DNA of 64,000 nt. Origin: an uncultured Eubacteriales bacterium. GTDB taxonomy: Bacteria; Bacillota; Clostridia; Christensenellales; Aristaeellaceae. The stretch's first letter is position 1. Each line of letters begins with the position of its first letter. The notes below the pieces were generated by a model. That model worked only from the letters and a program-made list of their open reading frames with translations, had not been told where the DNA came from and did no database searches. The position numbers and the translations under genes were made by a program. The DNA is taken from positions 20,613 to 84,612 of the forward strand of contig CALVNS010000008.1 of NCBI GenBank assembly GCA_944349855.1, given 5' to 3'. Positions 1 through 7,546 of the stretch are shown here, piece by piece.

Positions 1-1
1 C

Positions 2-856
2 CTGTCGCACCTGCGCGTGGTCGTGATCAGCGAAGAGATCGCGCGCACGGACGCGTTCTATCCGCTGCTTATGCAGCTGCAGGCCTCGTGCGAGGCGGAG
101 GAGAGCGCATACCTGGTCATCAGCCGGGGCGACGCGCGCGAGCTGGTCGCGTCGCAGCGTCCCTACATCGGCTCGCGGCTTTCGCGCTACCTGGAGACGA
201 TGTTTTCCTATTATGACGGCCTGGGCTACATCCCCAGCAGCCGCCTGGGCGACGTCATGCGCACGATGACGGTGCGCGTGGGCGATCCGGCAGTAATCTA
301 CGCGGCGGTGCAGCAGGAGGATGCCCCGCAGGCGGAGGCAAAGGCGAATCCGCTGGACGCGATGGCGGGCGAGCTGCCGCGCGAGAGTGTGGGCAGGGTG
401 GAGTACATGGGCGCGGCGGTCTTTTCGGGCCAGCGGATGACGGGCCTGCTGACGGGCGCGCAGGTGCAGCTGCTGCGCATGCTGACGGGCGCGTTCGACC
501 AATGCCCGTACTTTCTGGGCGGCGAGGAATACACGCTGCGTCAGGCCGGGCGCAGCCGCCTGAGCCTCTCGCAGGACGGCGCACGCGCGGTGCTCTCGGC
601 GCAGGTCTATCTGGAGGCGGAGAAGACGCTGCCCGCCGACGCGGACGAGCAGGCGCTGCGCGCGCAGCTGGAGTCCGAGCTGCTGGCGGTGCTCCAGCGC
701 GTGCAGCAGCTGGGCAGCGACTGCGCGGGCTTTGGACGCCTGGCGATCCGCCGCTGCGCGACGATCGAGGCGTGGGAGGCGACGGACTGGAAGTCGATCT
801 ACGCCTCCGCGGGCCTGCAGGTCAGCGTGAGCCTGCGCCTGGTGGAGAAGGGATGA
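2..856 (+). CDS. Ger(x)C family spore germination protein, 5' truncated by window edge
   Basis: The frame is open to the left edge, so the true start and signal sequence lie outside the window. The visible part begins with a V-I-S-E-E-I-A-R block and ends with a W-x-x-x-D-W-K-S-I-Y segment followed by a V-x-V-S-L strand, the pattern of the GerAC/GerBC C-terminal domain. In Firmicutes these are usually lipoproteins that, with GerA and GerB membrane subunits, form the nutrient germinant receptor in the spore inner membrane. About 285 residues are visible, consistent with losing only the N-terminal third or less. The partner subunits would be expected just upstream. The 3' end overlaps the convergent ABC-F gene by 35 bp. 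The family call is fairly firm; the germinant cannot be inferred. Confidence 0.75.
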   Translation: MSHLRVVVISEEIARTDAFYPLLMQLQASCEAEESAYLVISRGDARELVASQRPYIGSRLSRYLETMFSYYDGLGYIPSSRLGDVMRTMTVRVGDPAVIYAAVQQEDAPQAEAKANPLDAMAGELPRESVGRVEYMGAAVFSGQRMTGLLTGAQVQLLRMLTGAFDQCPYFLGGEEYTLRQAGRSRLSLSQDGARAVLSAQVYLEAEKTLPADADEQALRAQLESELLAVLQRVQQLGSDCAGFGRLAIRRCATIEAWEATDWKSIYASAGLQVSVSLRLVEKG

Positions 857-2324
857 CCTCGGCCTGCAGCGTCACGCGATCGGTCGCCACTGCGTCCACA
901 AATGCGCGGTCGTGCTCGACGAAGAGCATCGCGGGCTGTCTTTGACAGATCAGCGCCTCCAGCTGCATGCGCGAGTACAGGTCGATGTAGTTGAGCGGCT
1001 CATCCCAGACGAACAGGTGCGCCTCCTCGCACAGGCTGCGGGCGAGGAGCACCTTTTTCTTCTGCCCGGCGCTGAAGCCGCGCATGTCGTGCTCGAACAG
1101 CTCGCGGGCAAAGTCGAGCGCGCGCAGCGTGGTCAGCAGCAGCGTCAGGTCCACGCCGCAGCGGCGGGCATAGTCCGCCAGCGAGCCGGACAAAAAGCGC
1201 ATGTCCTGGGGCACGTAGGAGACGCGCAGGCCCGAGGCCAGGCGCAGCACGCCGCCGTGGGGCACGTCCTCGCCGGCGATCAGGCGCAGGATGCTCGTCT
1301 TGCCGCAGCCGTTGGGCCCCTGCAGCGCGACGCGCCCGCCGCGCCGCAGCGTGAAGCGCACGTCCCGCGTGACCTCGCGCCCGTCGTAGCGCACGCACAG
1401 GTCCAGCGCCTCGGCCAGGCGCTCCTGGCGAAAGGCGAGCGGGTGCATCGTCAGGGGCGGCGCCTCCTCCACCTCGCGCAGCAGCCCCTTCTTGTCCTCC
1501 AGCGCGCGCTCCCGGCGGCGCTCGGCGTTCTTGGCGCGGCGCATCATCTTGGCCGACTTGTGCCCGACATAGCCGCTGTCGCCTGCGCTGTTCTTCGTGC
1601 GCTCCAGCGCGTCGGACCAGCCCGCCGTATCGCGCGCCGCCTGCGACAGGCGCGCGACCTCGCGGCGCAGCCGCTCGCTCTGCGTGCGCTCGTACTGCTC
1701 GCGCTGCGCGCGGTTTTGCAGGAAGGTCGAAAAGTCGCACGCCGCCACCTCCACGCCCGTGCGCCCCAGGTAGAGCACGTGGTCCACGCACGCGTCCAGA
1801 AACGCCCGGTCGTGCGAGACGAGGATGAACCCATCCTTGCGCCGCAGATAGTCCGCCACCTGCGCGCGGGCGCGCATGTCCAGGTGGTTGGTCGGCTCGT
1901 CGATGAGCGGAAAGCGCCCCGCGCGCAGGAACATCAGCGCCAGGAGCACCTTCGTGCGCTCGCCGCCGGAGAGCGTGGCCATCGGGCGCGCGAGCGCCTG
2001 CGCCTGTACGCCCAGCAGCCCGGTCTCGCGCTCGAGCTGCCAGTCCTCCAGCTCCGGCAAAAGCGCGCGGGCGGCCTGCACGGCGGTCAGGCGCTCGTCG
2101 GGCAGGTCGGGCGGGAAGTAATCAAACGCCACCGGAGCGGTGATCGTGCCCCGGTAGGGATACGCGCCCATCAACAGGCGCAGAAACGTCGTCTTGCCGC
2201 GGCCGTTGCGGCCCGTGAAGCCCAGGCGCCAGGCGGTGTCGATCTGGAAGGACACGTCTTCGAACACGTTTTCAAAGCTGCCCTCATAGCCGAACGTCAG
2301 ATGGGATACGTCGATCAAGGCCAT
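822..2324 (-). CDS. Lsa-type ABC-F ATPase (probable ribosomal protection / antibiotic resistance)
   Basis: A 500-residue protein with two ABC ATPase domains and no membrane segments, the ABC-F layout. The first Walker A (GRNGRGKT) is at residues 38-45, followed by LSGGE, a LIDEPTNHLD Walker B and an LVSHDRAFLD switch. A basic interdomain linker follows. The second domain has GPNGCGKT, a degenerate SAGQKKK signature, WDEPLNYID and VEHDRAFV. The linker length and the degenerate second signature resemble Lsa/Vga-type proteins, which displace lincosamides, streptogramins A and pleuromutilins from the ribosome; resistance itself is inferred. The start chosen follows an AAGGGGGA ribosome-binding site. 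The longer in-frame extension upstream is part of the structured leader, not protein. The gene has its own strong promoter and a roughly 200-nt leader with a possible attenuator. Confidence 0.85.
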   Translation of the reverse strand: MALIDVSHLTFGYEGSFENVFEDVSFQIDTAWRLGFTGRNGRGKTTFLRLLMGAYPYRGTITAPVAFDYFPPDLPDERLTAVQAARALLPELEDWQLERETGLLGVQAQALARPMATLSGGERTKVLLALMFLRAGRFPLIDEPTNHLDMRARAQVADYLRRKDGFILVSHDRAFLDACVDHVLYLGRTGVEVAACDFSTFLQNRAQREQYERTQSERLRREVARLSQAARDTAGWSDALERTKNSAGDSGYVGHKSAKMMRRAKNAERRRERALEDKKGLLREVEEAPPLTMHPLAFRQERLAEALDLCVRYDGREVTRDVRFTLRRGGRVALQGPNGCGKTSILRLIAGEDVPHGGVLRLASGLRVSYVPQDMRFLSGSLADYARRCGVDLTLLLTTLRALDFARELFEHDMRGFSAGQKKKVLLARSLCEEAHLFVWDEPLNYIDLYSRMQLEALICQRQPAMLFVEHDRAFVDAVATDRVTLQAEVIPSPPGAGSR

Positions 2325-2394
2325 AAAGCGTTCCCCCTTTTGCATGAAGAAGGCCGCAGGAAGCATGGCTCCCCACGGCCTTGTGCGTGCAAAA

Positions 2395-2440
2395 AGGGCG
2401 CAAAAAAGCCGGGAAGAGGCGGCGGCTTCCTGCGTGCGGA
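2395..2440 (-). terminator. Attenuator-like terminator hairpin in the ABC-F leader
   Basis: Read leftward, GGAAGCCG pairs with CGGCUUUU around an 11-nt loop and runs into six U residues at 2402-2407, about 75 nt before the ABC-F start codon. This is a rho-independent terminator lying between promoter and gene. Its 5' arm (GCAGGAAG) is also perfectly complementary to CUUCCUGC inside the upstream short reading frame, so two exclusive structures are possible. Confidence 0.6.
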
Positions 2441-2484
2441 CAGCGCAAACAGACGGCTTTACGCCGCGCTGCGCCGAGGGCACA

Positions 2485-2505
2485 TCAGCAGGAAGTCTTC
2501 CGCAT
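2485..2505 (-). CDS. Putative leader peptide MRKTSC of the ABC-F gene
   Basis: A six-codon frame (ATG CGG AAG ACT TCC TGC, then TGA) starts about 25 nt after the predicted transcription start and is preceded by GGGAG at 8-nt spacing. Short leader frames ahead of ABC-F, erm and similar genes are commonly translated to sense drug-stalled ribosomes. The codons ACT TCC TGC overlap the CUUCCUGC segment that can pair with the downstream terminator arm. Whether the peptide is made is not shown by sequence alone. Confidence 0.45.
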   Translation of the reverse strand: MRKTSC

Positions 2506-2536
2506 CTTCTCAGCTCCCATCGTTCAGGTTGTTATC

Positions 2537-2565
2537 AGTATAGCGCACTCCCGCGCCGGTGTCAA
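2537..2565 (-). promoter_or_regulatory. Sigma-A promoter of the ABC-F gene
   Basis: TTGACA (2560-2565 on the complement) and TATACT (2537-2542) are separated by exactly 17 bp. This near-consensus promoter predicts a transcript starting near 2530, leaving a leader of about 200 nt before the ABC-F start codon. It overlaps nothing except the last bases of the proS 3' end. Confidence 0.8.
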
Positions 2566-2568
2566 TGC

Positions 2569-4011
2569 TCAGTACGCCTTGGCGAAGTACATGACCTTGT
2601 CGGCCTTCCTGCCACAGCACACACACGTGTCGCCCACAGGCGTCTGGTCAAAGGGCATGTTGCGGCTGGTCGCGCCGGTCAGCTCCTTGATCCGGTCCTC
2701 GCAGGCCTGGTCGCCGCACCACATGGCCTTGGCATAGCCGCCGTCGACCTGCGCCGTCAGTTCGTCCATGTTGTGCACGACCTTCGTGTGCTCGTCGCGG
2801 AACGCGCGGGCGATCTCGAACATGTTGCGGTGCACGTCCTCCAGCGTGGCCCGGACGGCGTCGGCCAGGCCGTCCAGGGGCAGGGGCTTCTTCTCGAACG
2901 TGTCGCGGCGCACGCACAGCACCTGTCCGGCCTCCAGGTCGCGGGGGCCGACCTCCAGGCGCACGGGCACGCCCTTGAGCTCCCACTCGTTGAACTTCCA
3001 GCCCGCGGAGACGTTGTCGCGGTCGTCCAGGCGCACGCGGATGCCGGCGGCGGCCAGCTGATCCCGGATCTCCTGGCACTTTTCCATGACGCCGCCCTTG
3101 TGCGCGGCGATGGGCAGGATGACGGCCTGGATGGGCGCGACCTTGGGGGGCAGCTTGAGGCCGCGCTCGTCGCCGTGGGTCATGATGATCGCGCCGATCA
3201 GGCGCGTGGACACGCCCCAGCTCGTCTCGTGGCAGTACTCGAGCTTGCCGTCCTTGGACAGGTAGGTGATCTCAAAGGGCTCGGCGAAGTTCGTGCCGAA
3301 GTTGTGGCTCGTGCCGCTCTGCAGCGCCTTGCCGTCCTGCATCATCGCCTCGACGCTGTAGGTCGCGCGCGCGCCGGCGAACTTCTCCTTGTCGCTCTTC
3401 TGGCCGGAGTAGACGGGCACGGCCAGCACGTTCTCGCAGAACTCATGGTAGACGTGCAGCATCTGCATCGTCTCCTCCTGGGCCTCCTCGGCGGTGGCGT
3501 GCACGGTGTGGCCCTCCTGCCAGAGGAACTCCGCCGTGCGCAGGAAGGGGCGCGTCGTCTTCTCCCAGCGCATGACCGAGCACCACTGGTTGTACTTGAG
3601 GGGCAGGTCGCGCCAGGACTGCACCCACTTCGAATACATCGTGCAGAAGATGGTCTCGCTGGTGGGGCGCACGGCCAGGCGCTCCTGCAGGGGCTCGGTG
3701 CCGCCCTGGGTGACCCAGGCGACCTCGGGCGCGAAGCCCTCGACGTGGTCGGCCTCCTTGAGCAGCAGGCTCTCGGGGATCAGCATGGGCATGGACACGT
3801 TCTCGTGGCCAGTCGCCTTGAAGCGGGCGTCCAGCTCCTTCTGGATCAGCTCCCAGATGCCGTAGCCGTAGGGCTTGATCGCCATGCAGCCGCGCACGGG
3901 CGTGTAGTCCATCAGGTCTGCCTGCAGCACGACGTCGGTATACCACTGCGAGAAGTTCTCGCTGCGGGGGGTGATGTGCTTGACGAACTCCTGATCGTTC
4001 TTCTTGGCCAT
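2569..4011 (-). CDS. proS: Proline--tRNA ligase (short, archaeal/eukaryote-like type)
   Basis: This 480-residue class II aminoacyl-tRNA synthetase attaches proline to tRNA-Pro in the cytoplasm. The order of motifs fits the ProS type 3 group: an N-terminal FSQWYTDVVLQADLMDY segment, a motif 2 region (YNQWCSVMRWEKTTRPFLRT), and a C-terminal zinc-type domain with GDTCVCCGRKADKVMYFAKAY at the end. It lacks the editing insertion of the long bacterial enzyme. The start is preceded by GAGGAGG at good spacing. Expression is probably controlled by the T-box leader immediately upstream, which reads uncharged tRNA. It is transcribed alone; the ABC-F promoter lies just past its stop. Confidence 0.93.
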   Translation of the reverse strand: MAKKNDQEFVKHITPRSENFSQWYTDVVLQADLMDYTPVRGCMAIKPYGYGIWELIQKELDARFKATGHENVSMPMLIPESLLLKEADHVEGFAPEVAWVTQGGTEPLQERLAVRPTSETIFCTMYSKWVQSWRDLPLKYNQWCSVMRWEKTTRPFLRTAEFLWQEGHTVHATAEEAQEETMQMLHVYHEFCENVLAVPVYSGQKSDKEKFAGARATYSVEAMMQDGKALQSGTSHNFGTNFAEPFEITYLSKDGKLEYCHETSWGVSTRLIGAIIMTHGDERGLKLPPKVAPIQAVILPIAAHKGGVMEKCQEIRDQLAAAGIRVRLDDRDNVSAGWKFNEWELKGVPVRLEVGPRDLEAGQVLCVRRDTFEKKPLPLDGLADAVRATLEDVHRNMFEIARAFRDEHTKVVHNMDELTAQVDGGYAKAMWCGDQACEDRIKELTGATSRNMPFDQTPVGDTCVCCGRKADKVMYFAKAY

Positions 4012-4054
4012 AGGGGGTTCCTCCTCATCACTGTCGGTAAAGCCGTCGGAAAAG

Positions 4055-4086
4055 AAAAAAACCTTCGCCCCATGCAGGGACGAAGG
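4055..4086 (-). terminator. T-box terminator hairpin upstream of proS
   Basis: Read leftward, CCUUCGUCCC and GGGGCGAAGG pair around a UGCA loop, followed by seven U residues (4055-4061). It directly follows the conserved T-box sequence, the normal arrangement of a T-box transcription attenuator. Confidence 0.85.
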
Positions 4087-4286
4087 AAGGTCATCTTCGC
4101 GGTACCACCCGGCTTGGCGCGACGCGCCCGCTCGATCCCCTTAACGCGGGAGGGACGCCGGCGTTCTTGGCGCCGGGGCATGATGGAGGCCGGAGGCGAA
4201 GCCGCATGCACGCGCGCCTTTCAGCCGATGGGCTGCGCTCTCTTTGCTGCCGCCAAGCTTCGCCGTTCTCCGTCTTCGCCTGTATG
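4055..4286 (-). promoter_or_regulatory. T-box riboswitch leader controlling proS
   Basis: The signature GGGUGGUACCGCG is present at 4098-4110 on the complement, upstream of the terminator and about 90 nt from the proS start. T-box leaders bind a cognate uncharged tRNA through a specifier codon in Stem I and through the tRNA 3' end at the UGG of the T-box bulge, switching to an antiterminator. Because it precedes proS, tRNA-Pro is the expected ligand. The specifier codon was not located with confidence. The leader is about 230 nt, with several GC-rich stems between promoter and T-box. Confidence 0.88.
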
Positions 4287-4293
4287 TGAGGCT

Positions 4294-4322
4294 ATTATAC
4301 CCGCACGCGGGAGAAATTGCAA
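4294..4322 (-). promoter_or_regulatory. Promoter of the T-box/proS transcript
   Basis: On the complement, TTGCAA (4317-4322) and a consensus TATAAT (4294-4299) are spaced by 17 bp. Transcription would start near 4287, giving the full T-box leader. Confidence 0.75.
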
Positions 4323-4341
4323 GGGGGATTTGGGCCGGGAA

Positions 4342-4608
4342 TCAGCCGGCCTTGAACCCGGCGTCGATCAGCCCGGTGATCGCCGCGAGCGCGGCCTGCT
4401 CATCCTCGCCGTCGATCAGCAGCAGGATCCGCCCGTTCGGCCCCACGCCCAGGGAGAGCACGCCCATCATCGACTTGGCGTTGATCGTCTTGGCGCCCAT
4501 TTCGATCAGGATGCGCGCGGTGTAGCGGCAGGCCGTCTGCACGAGCATCGCCGCGGCGCGCGCCTGCAGGCCCTCCGCGCCCTTGATGGTCACTTCTTTG
4601 CGGATCAT
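4342..4608 (-). CDS. Crh-like HPr paralogue (no phosphoryl-transfer histidine)
   Basis: An 88-residue HPr-fold protein. At position 15, where HPr carries the PTS histidine, this protein has glutamine (GLQAR), while Ser46 of the regulatory site is kept (NAKSMMG). That combination defines Crh of Bacillus, a catabolite-repression cofactor that is phosphorylated on Ser46 by HPr kinase and acts with CcpA but cannot relay sugar phosphate. Pro18 of HPr is replaced by Ala. The gene is the last of the murB-rapZ-whiA-crh-like row, matching the Bacillus rapZ-yvcK-whiA-crh order. Its ATG overlaps the whiA stop by 4 bp (ATGA), with GGAGGAG inside whiA. Function as a true Crh is inferred from residues and context. 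Confidence 0.82.
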   Translation of the reverse strand: MIRKEVTIKGAEGLQARAAAMLVQTACRYTARILIEMGAKTINAKSMMGVLSLGVGPNGRILLLIDGEDEQAALAAITGLIDAGFKAG

Positions 4609-5573
4609 GTTGTGTCTCCTCCTTCGCTCTTTTGCCTCAGCGCCTGCGCCAGCTCGCACAGTCTGCGCAGGCGATGATTCACGCCCGACTTGCCCACCGG
4701 CGGGTTGAGCATCTCGCCCAGCTCCTGCAGGGAAACCTCGCGATAGTCCAGCCGCAGCCGCGCCACCTCGCCAAGCAGCGGCGGCAGGTTGTCCAGCCCG
4801 TAGTGGTCGCGGATGTACTCGATGGCCTCCACCTGGCGGCTGGAGGCGTCCAGCGTCTTTTGCAGGTTGGCGCTGTCGCAGTTGACGACGCGGTTGACGT
4901 TGTTGCGGATGTCCTTCTGGATGCGGATGTTCTCCAGCGCGCACAGGGCGCTGTGCGCGCCCATGAGCGAGAGCAACGTGACGATCTGGTCGCCCTCCTT
5001 GAGGTAGAGCACGTACGCGCCCTTGCGCGAGACGGCCTTGACGTTCAGGTCGTACTTGGCCAAAAAGCGCAGCAGCGAGGCGGCAAAGCTCTCGTCGCCG
5101 AGCACGAACTCCAGGTGGTACTCGCGCTCGGGGTTGGCGATGGACCCGCCCGCCAGGAACGCGCCGCGCACGAACGCGCGCCGGCAGCAGCGGCGGCTGA
5201 CGATCTCCTTGGGGATCGTGCGGCGGATGCCGATGTGTCCCTGCTCGCTGCGGCGCAGGATGCCGCAGCCCTCCAGCACAAAGGCCGCCTCGTCCCCGTG
5301 CAGCGTGAGCCGGTAGGTGTTGCGTCCGCCCAGGCGCGCGTGGCGCAGCGTGGTCAGCTCGGCGCGCACGTCGAACAGGCGCTTGAACAGCGAATAGACG
5401 CGCCGCGCGGTGGCGGCGTTTTCGCTCTCGACGGTCAGGCGCATGCGCCCGGCGCTCATCAGGCCGATCGTGCCGCCGATGGAGACGATGGCCGCCAGCT
5501 CCGCGAGCATGCAACACACGCTCTCGGGCTCGATGCGGGCCAGTTCATCCTTTGTGTCCGATGAAAACGACAT
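4605..5573 (-). CDS. whiA: DNA-binding protein WhiA
   Basis: A 322-residue protein with the two-part WhiA architecture: an N-terminal LAGLIDADG-like fold (the block FVRGAFLAGGSI is its most recognisable part) and a C-terminal helix-turn-helix around SLQELGEMLNPPVGKSGVNH. WhiA binds DNA and influences cell division and chromosome behaviour in Gram-positive bacteria and sporulation septation in Streptomyces. It lies 31 bp after rapZ, with AAGGAGG before its ATG, and overlaps the next gene by 4 bp, so it is surely co-transcribed. In Bacillus a yvcK gene lies between rapZ and whiA; here it is absent. Confidence 0.93.
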   Translation of the reverse strand: MSFSSDTKDELARIEPESVCCMLAELAAIVSIGGTIGLMSAGRMRLTVESENAATARRVYSLFKRLFDVRAELTTLRHARLGGRNTYRLTLHGDEAAFVLEGCGILRRSEQGHIGIRRTIPKEIVSRRCCRRAFVRGAFLAGGSIANPEREYHLEFVLGDESFAASLLRFLAKYDLNVKAVSRKGAYVLYLKEGDQIVTLLSLMGAHSALCALENIRIQKDIRNNVNRVVNCDSANLQKTLDASSRQVEAIEYIRDHYGLDNLPPLLGEVARLRLDYREVSLQELGEMLNPPVGKSGVNHRLRRLCELAQALRQKSEGGDTT

Positions 5574-5604
5574 GTTCCAAGCCTCCTTCGGCGGGCGGCC
5601 CGGC

Positions 5605-6495
5605 TCACTTGCTCTGCCACAGCAGCTTTTCCAGGTCGATGTCGCGGTGGTTGACGTCCACGGGCAGGCCCTTTTCGCGCAGGTAGGCGCCCAGCGCCTC
5701 CGCGATGGCCACGGAGCGGTGTGCGCCGCCCGTGCAGCCGATGGAGATCATCAGCCGGTGCTTGCCCTCCTCGCGGTAGTGGGGCAGCAGGTAGTCCAGC
5801 AGGCCCTCGACCCGCTGCAAAAACTCCTGCGTGACGGGACTGCCCAGCACGAAGTCGCGCACGGGCGCCTCCAGGCCGGTGTACATGCAGATGTCGGGCA
5901 TGTAGAAGGGATTGGGTAAAAAGCGCACGTCCCACACCAGGTCGCTCTCGCGCGGGATGCCGCGCTTGAACCCGAAGGAGAGGATCTCGATCATCATGCG
6001 CGGGCCCTCTTCGCCCGCCGCAAAGAGCATCTTGTCCGCGCGCTGCGCGGCCTGGCGCGGGCGCAGGCCGGAGGTGTCCAACACATAGGTGGCCGTCTCG
6101 CGCAGCGGCTGGAGCAGCTCGCGCTCGCGGACGATGGCCTCAGTCAGCGACACGTCCGGCCCCGCCAGCGGGTGATCGCGCCGCGTCTCCTTGTAGCGGG
6201 TGATGAGCGCGTCGTCGCACGCCTCCAGAAACAGCGTCTCGACCGGATAGCCCGCCGCGCGCGCATCCTCCACGATATTGCACACCGAGCGCGCGTCAAA
6301 GAACGCGCCGCCGCGGATATCCACCGCCATCGCCACCGCCTTGATCTGCGTGGACGAGGCGGTGCACAGCTCCAAAAACTTGGGAATCATCATCGGCGGC
6401 AGGTTGTCCACGCACAGAAACCCGCTGTCCTCCAGGTGGCGCAGCATGCCCGTCTTGCCCGCGCCCGAAAGTCCCGTCACAATTACGTATCTCAT
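5605..6495 (-). CDS. rapZ: RNase adapter / nucleotide-binding protein RapZ (YvcJ)
   Basis: A 296-residue P-loop protein with the Walker A motif GLSGAGKT at residues 8-15 and the C-terminal SIGCTGGAHRSV block typical of RapZ/YvcJ. In E. coli RapZ steers RNase E toward the GlmZ small RNA to tune amino-sugar synthesis; in Bacillus YvcJ is linked to competence and nucleotide hydrolysis. Gram-positive function is less clear, so only the family is certain. The ATG at 6493-6495 was chosen because the longer frame has no ribosome-binding site, whereas GAGGAG precedes this one at the murB stop. It lies 7 bp after murB, in the same operon. Confidence 0.93.
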   Translation of the reverse strand: MRYVIVTGLSGAGKTGMLRHLEDSGFLCVDNLPPMMIPKFLELCTASSTQIKAVAMAVDIRGGAFFDARSVCNIVEDARAAGYPVETLFLEACDDALITRYKETRRDHPLAGPDVSLTEAIVRERELLQPLRETATYVLDTSGLRPRQAAQRADKMLFAAGEEGPRMMIEILSFGFKRGIPRESDLVWDVRFLPNPFYMPDICMYTGLEAPVRDFVLGSPVTQEFLQRVEGLLDYLLPHYREEGKHRLMISIGCTGGAHRSVAIAEALGAYLREKGLPVDVNHRDIDLEKLLWQSK

Positions 6496-6502
6496 GTATG
6501 CC

Positions 6503-7411
6503 TTACTCCTCGCCCAGAATCCGCACCTCCGGCTCCAGCCGGACGCCGGAGCGCTCAAAGACTGCCTCTTGTACGCGCGACATCAGTTCCAGCACGTCGC
6601 GGGCCGTCGCGCCGCCCGCATTGACGATGAAGCCCGTGTGCTTTTGCGACACCTGCGCGCCGCCCACGCGCAGGCCGCGCAGGCCCGCCTCGTCGATCAG
6701 CTGCGCCGCATACCCCTGCGCCGGCCGCTTGAACGTCGAGCCCGCGCTGGGCCAGTCCAGCGGCTGCTTCTCGCGCCGCCGCCGGGCCAGCTGCGCCATC
6801 TCCTCCAGCAGCGCCGCGCCGTCGCCGGGCGTCAGGCGCATGCGCACGCGCGTGACGATCAGCCCCGCGCCCATCAGCGCGCTGCGCCGGTAGCCATAGG
6901 CCAGCGCCTGCGCGTCCAGGCGCACGTCGCGCCCCTCGCCGTCCAGCGCGCACACGCCCTGCACGACCTGCGACATCTCCCCGCCGTACGCGCCCGCGTT
7001 CATCACCGCCGCGCCGCCCAGCGTGCCCGGAATGCCGCTGAGCGCCGCCACGCCCGCCAGGTTCGCGCGCGCCGCGGCCTGCGCCAGCGCGCTGAGCGTC
7101 GCCCCGGCCTGCGCCTCGATCTGCTCGCCCTGCACGCGGATGTCCGCCATGTGCCTGCCCACGCACAGCACCACGCCGCGGATGCCCCCGTCGCGCACCA
7201 GCAGGTTGGAGCCGTTGCCGATCACCGTCAGCTTTGCCCCGCACGCGCGGCAGGCCGCCAGCACGGCGCGCACGTCGTCCTCGCCCGCGGCGTCGGCCAG
7301 CACGTCCGCCGGTCCGCCCACGCGCATCGTCGTATGGTCGCGCATCGGCGCATCCTTCAACAGCCGCTGCGGCGGAATCGTCCGCGCCAGCGCCGCGTAT
7401 ACGTCGTTCAT
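6503..7411 (-). CDS. murB: UDP-N-acetylenolpyruvoylglucosamine reductase MurB
   Basis: A 302-residue FAD enzyme that reduces UDP-GlcNAc-enolpyruvate to UDP-MurNAc, the second committed step of peptidoglycan precursor synthesis in the cytoplasm. Seen motifs include HTTMRVGGPAD and GNGSNLLVRDGG in the FAD-binding domain, GIPGTLGGAAVMNAGAYG, the YGYRRS substrate-binding block, and SAGSTFKRP containing the catalytic serine. The C-terminal E-P-E-V-R-I-L-G ending is also typical. The start follows AAGGAGAG. It is the first gene of the murB-rapZ-whiA-crh-like operon and has its own promoter. Confidence 0.95.
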   Translation of the reverse strand: MNDVYAALARTIPPQRLLKDAPMRDHTTMRVGGPADVLADAAGEDDVRAVLAACRACGAKLTVIGNGSNLLVRDGGIRGVVLCVGRHMADIRVQGEQIEAQAGATLSALAQAAARANLAGVAALSGIPGTLGGAAVMNAGAYGGEMSQVVQGVCALDGEGRDVRLDAQALAYGYRRSALMGAGLIVTRVRMRLTPGDGAALLEEMAQLARRRREKQPLDWPSAGSTFKRPAQGYAAQLIDEAGLRGLRVGGAQVSQKHTGFIVNAGGATARDVLELMSRVQEAVFERSGVRLEPEVRILGEE

Positions 7412-7449
7412 GCACTCTCTCCTTGACCGTCAAACGTTTGGATGTACTT

Positions 7450-7478
7450 ATTGTATCCTGTCCAGGCGACGGATACAA
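7450..7478 (-). promoter_or_regulatory. Promoter of the murB-rapZ-whiA-crh-like operon
   Basis: On the complement, TTGTAT (7473-7478) and TACAAT (7450-7455) are spaced by 17 bp and lie about 40 bp before the murB start. Confidence 0.65.
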
Positions 7479-7546
7479 GCCCGGCCGCAGATTTTCTTTT
7501 TTCTTCTTGCCGGTTCACGCCAAAGCCGTCCGCATGCAAAAGCCGC

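Noticed and set aside
2344-4677. A 777-codon plus-strand frame crossing the ABC-F leader, proS and the T-box
   Set aside because: It is antisense to recognised genes and a T-box leader, with shadow-like composition and no domain.
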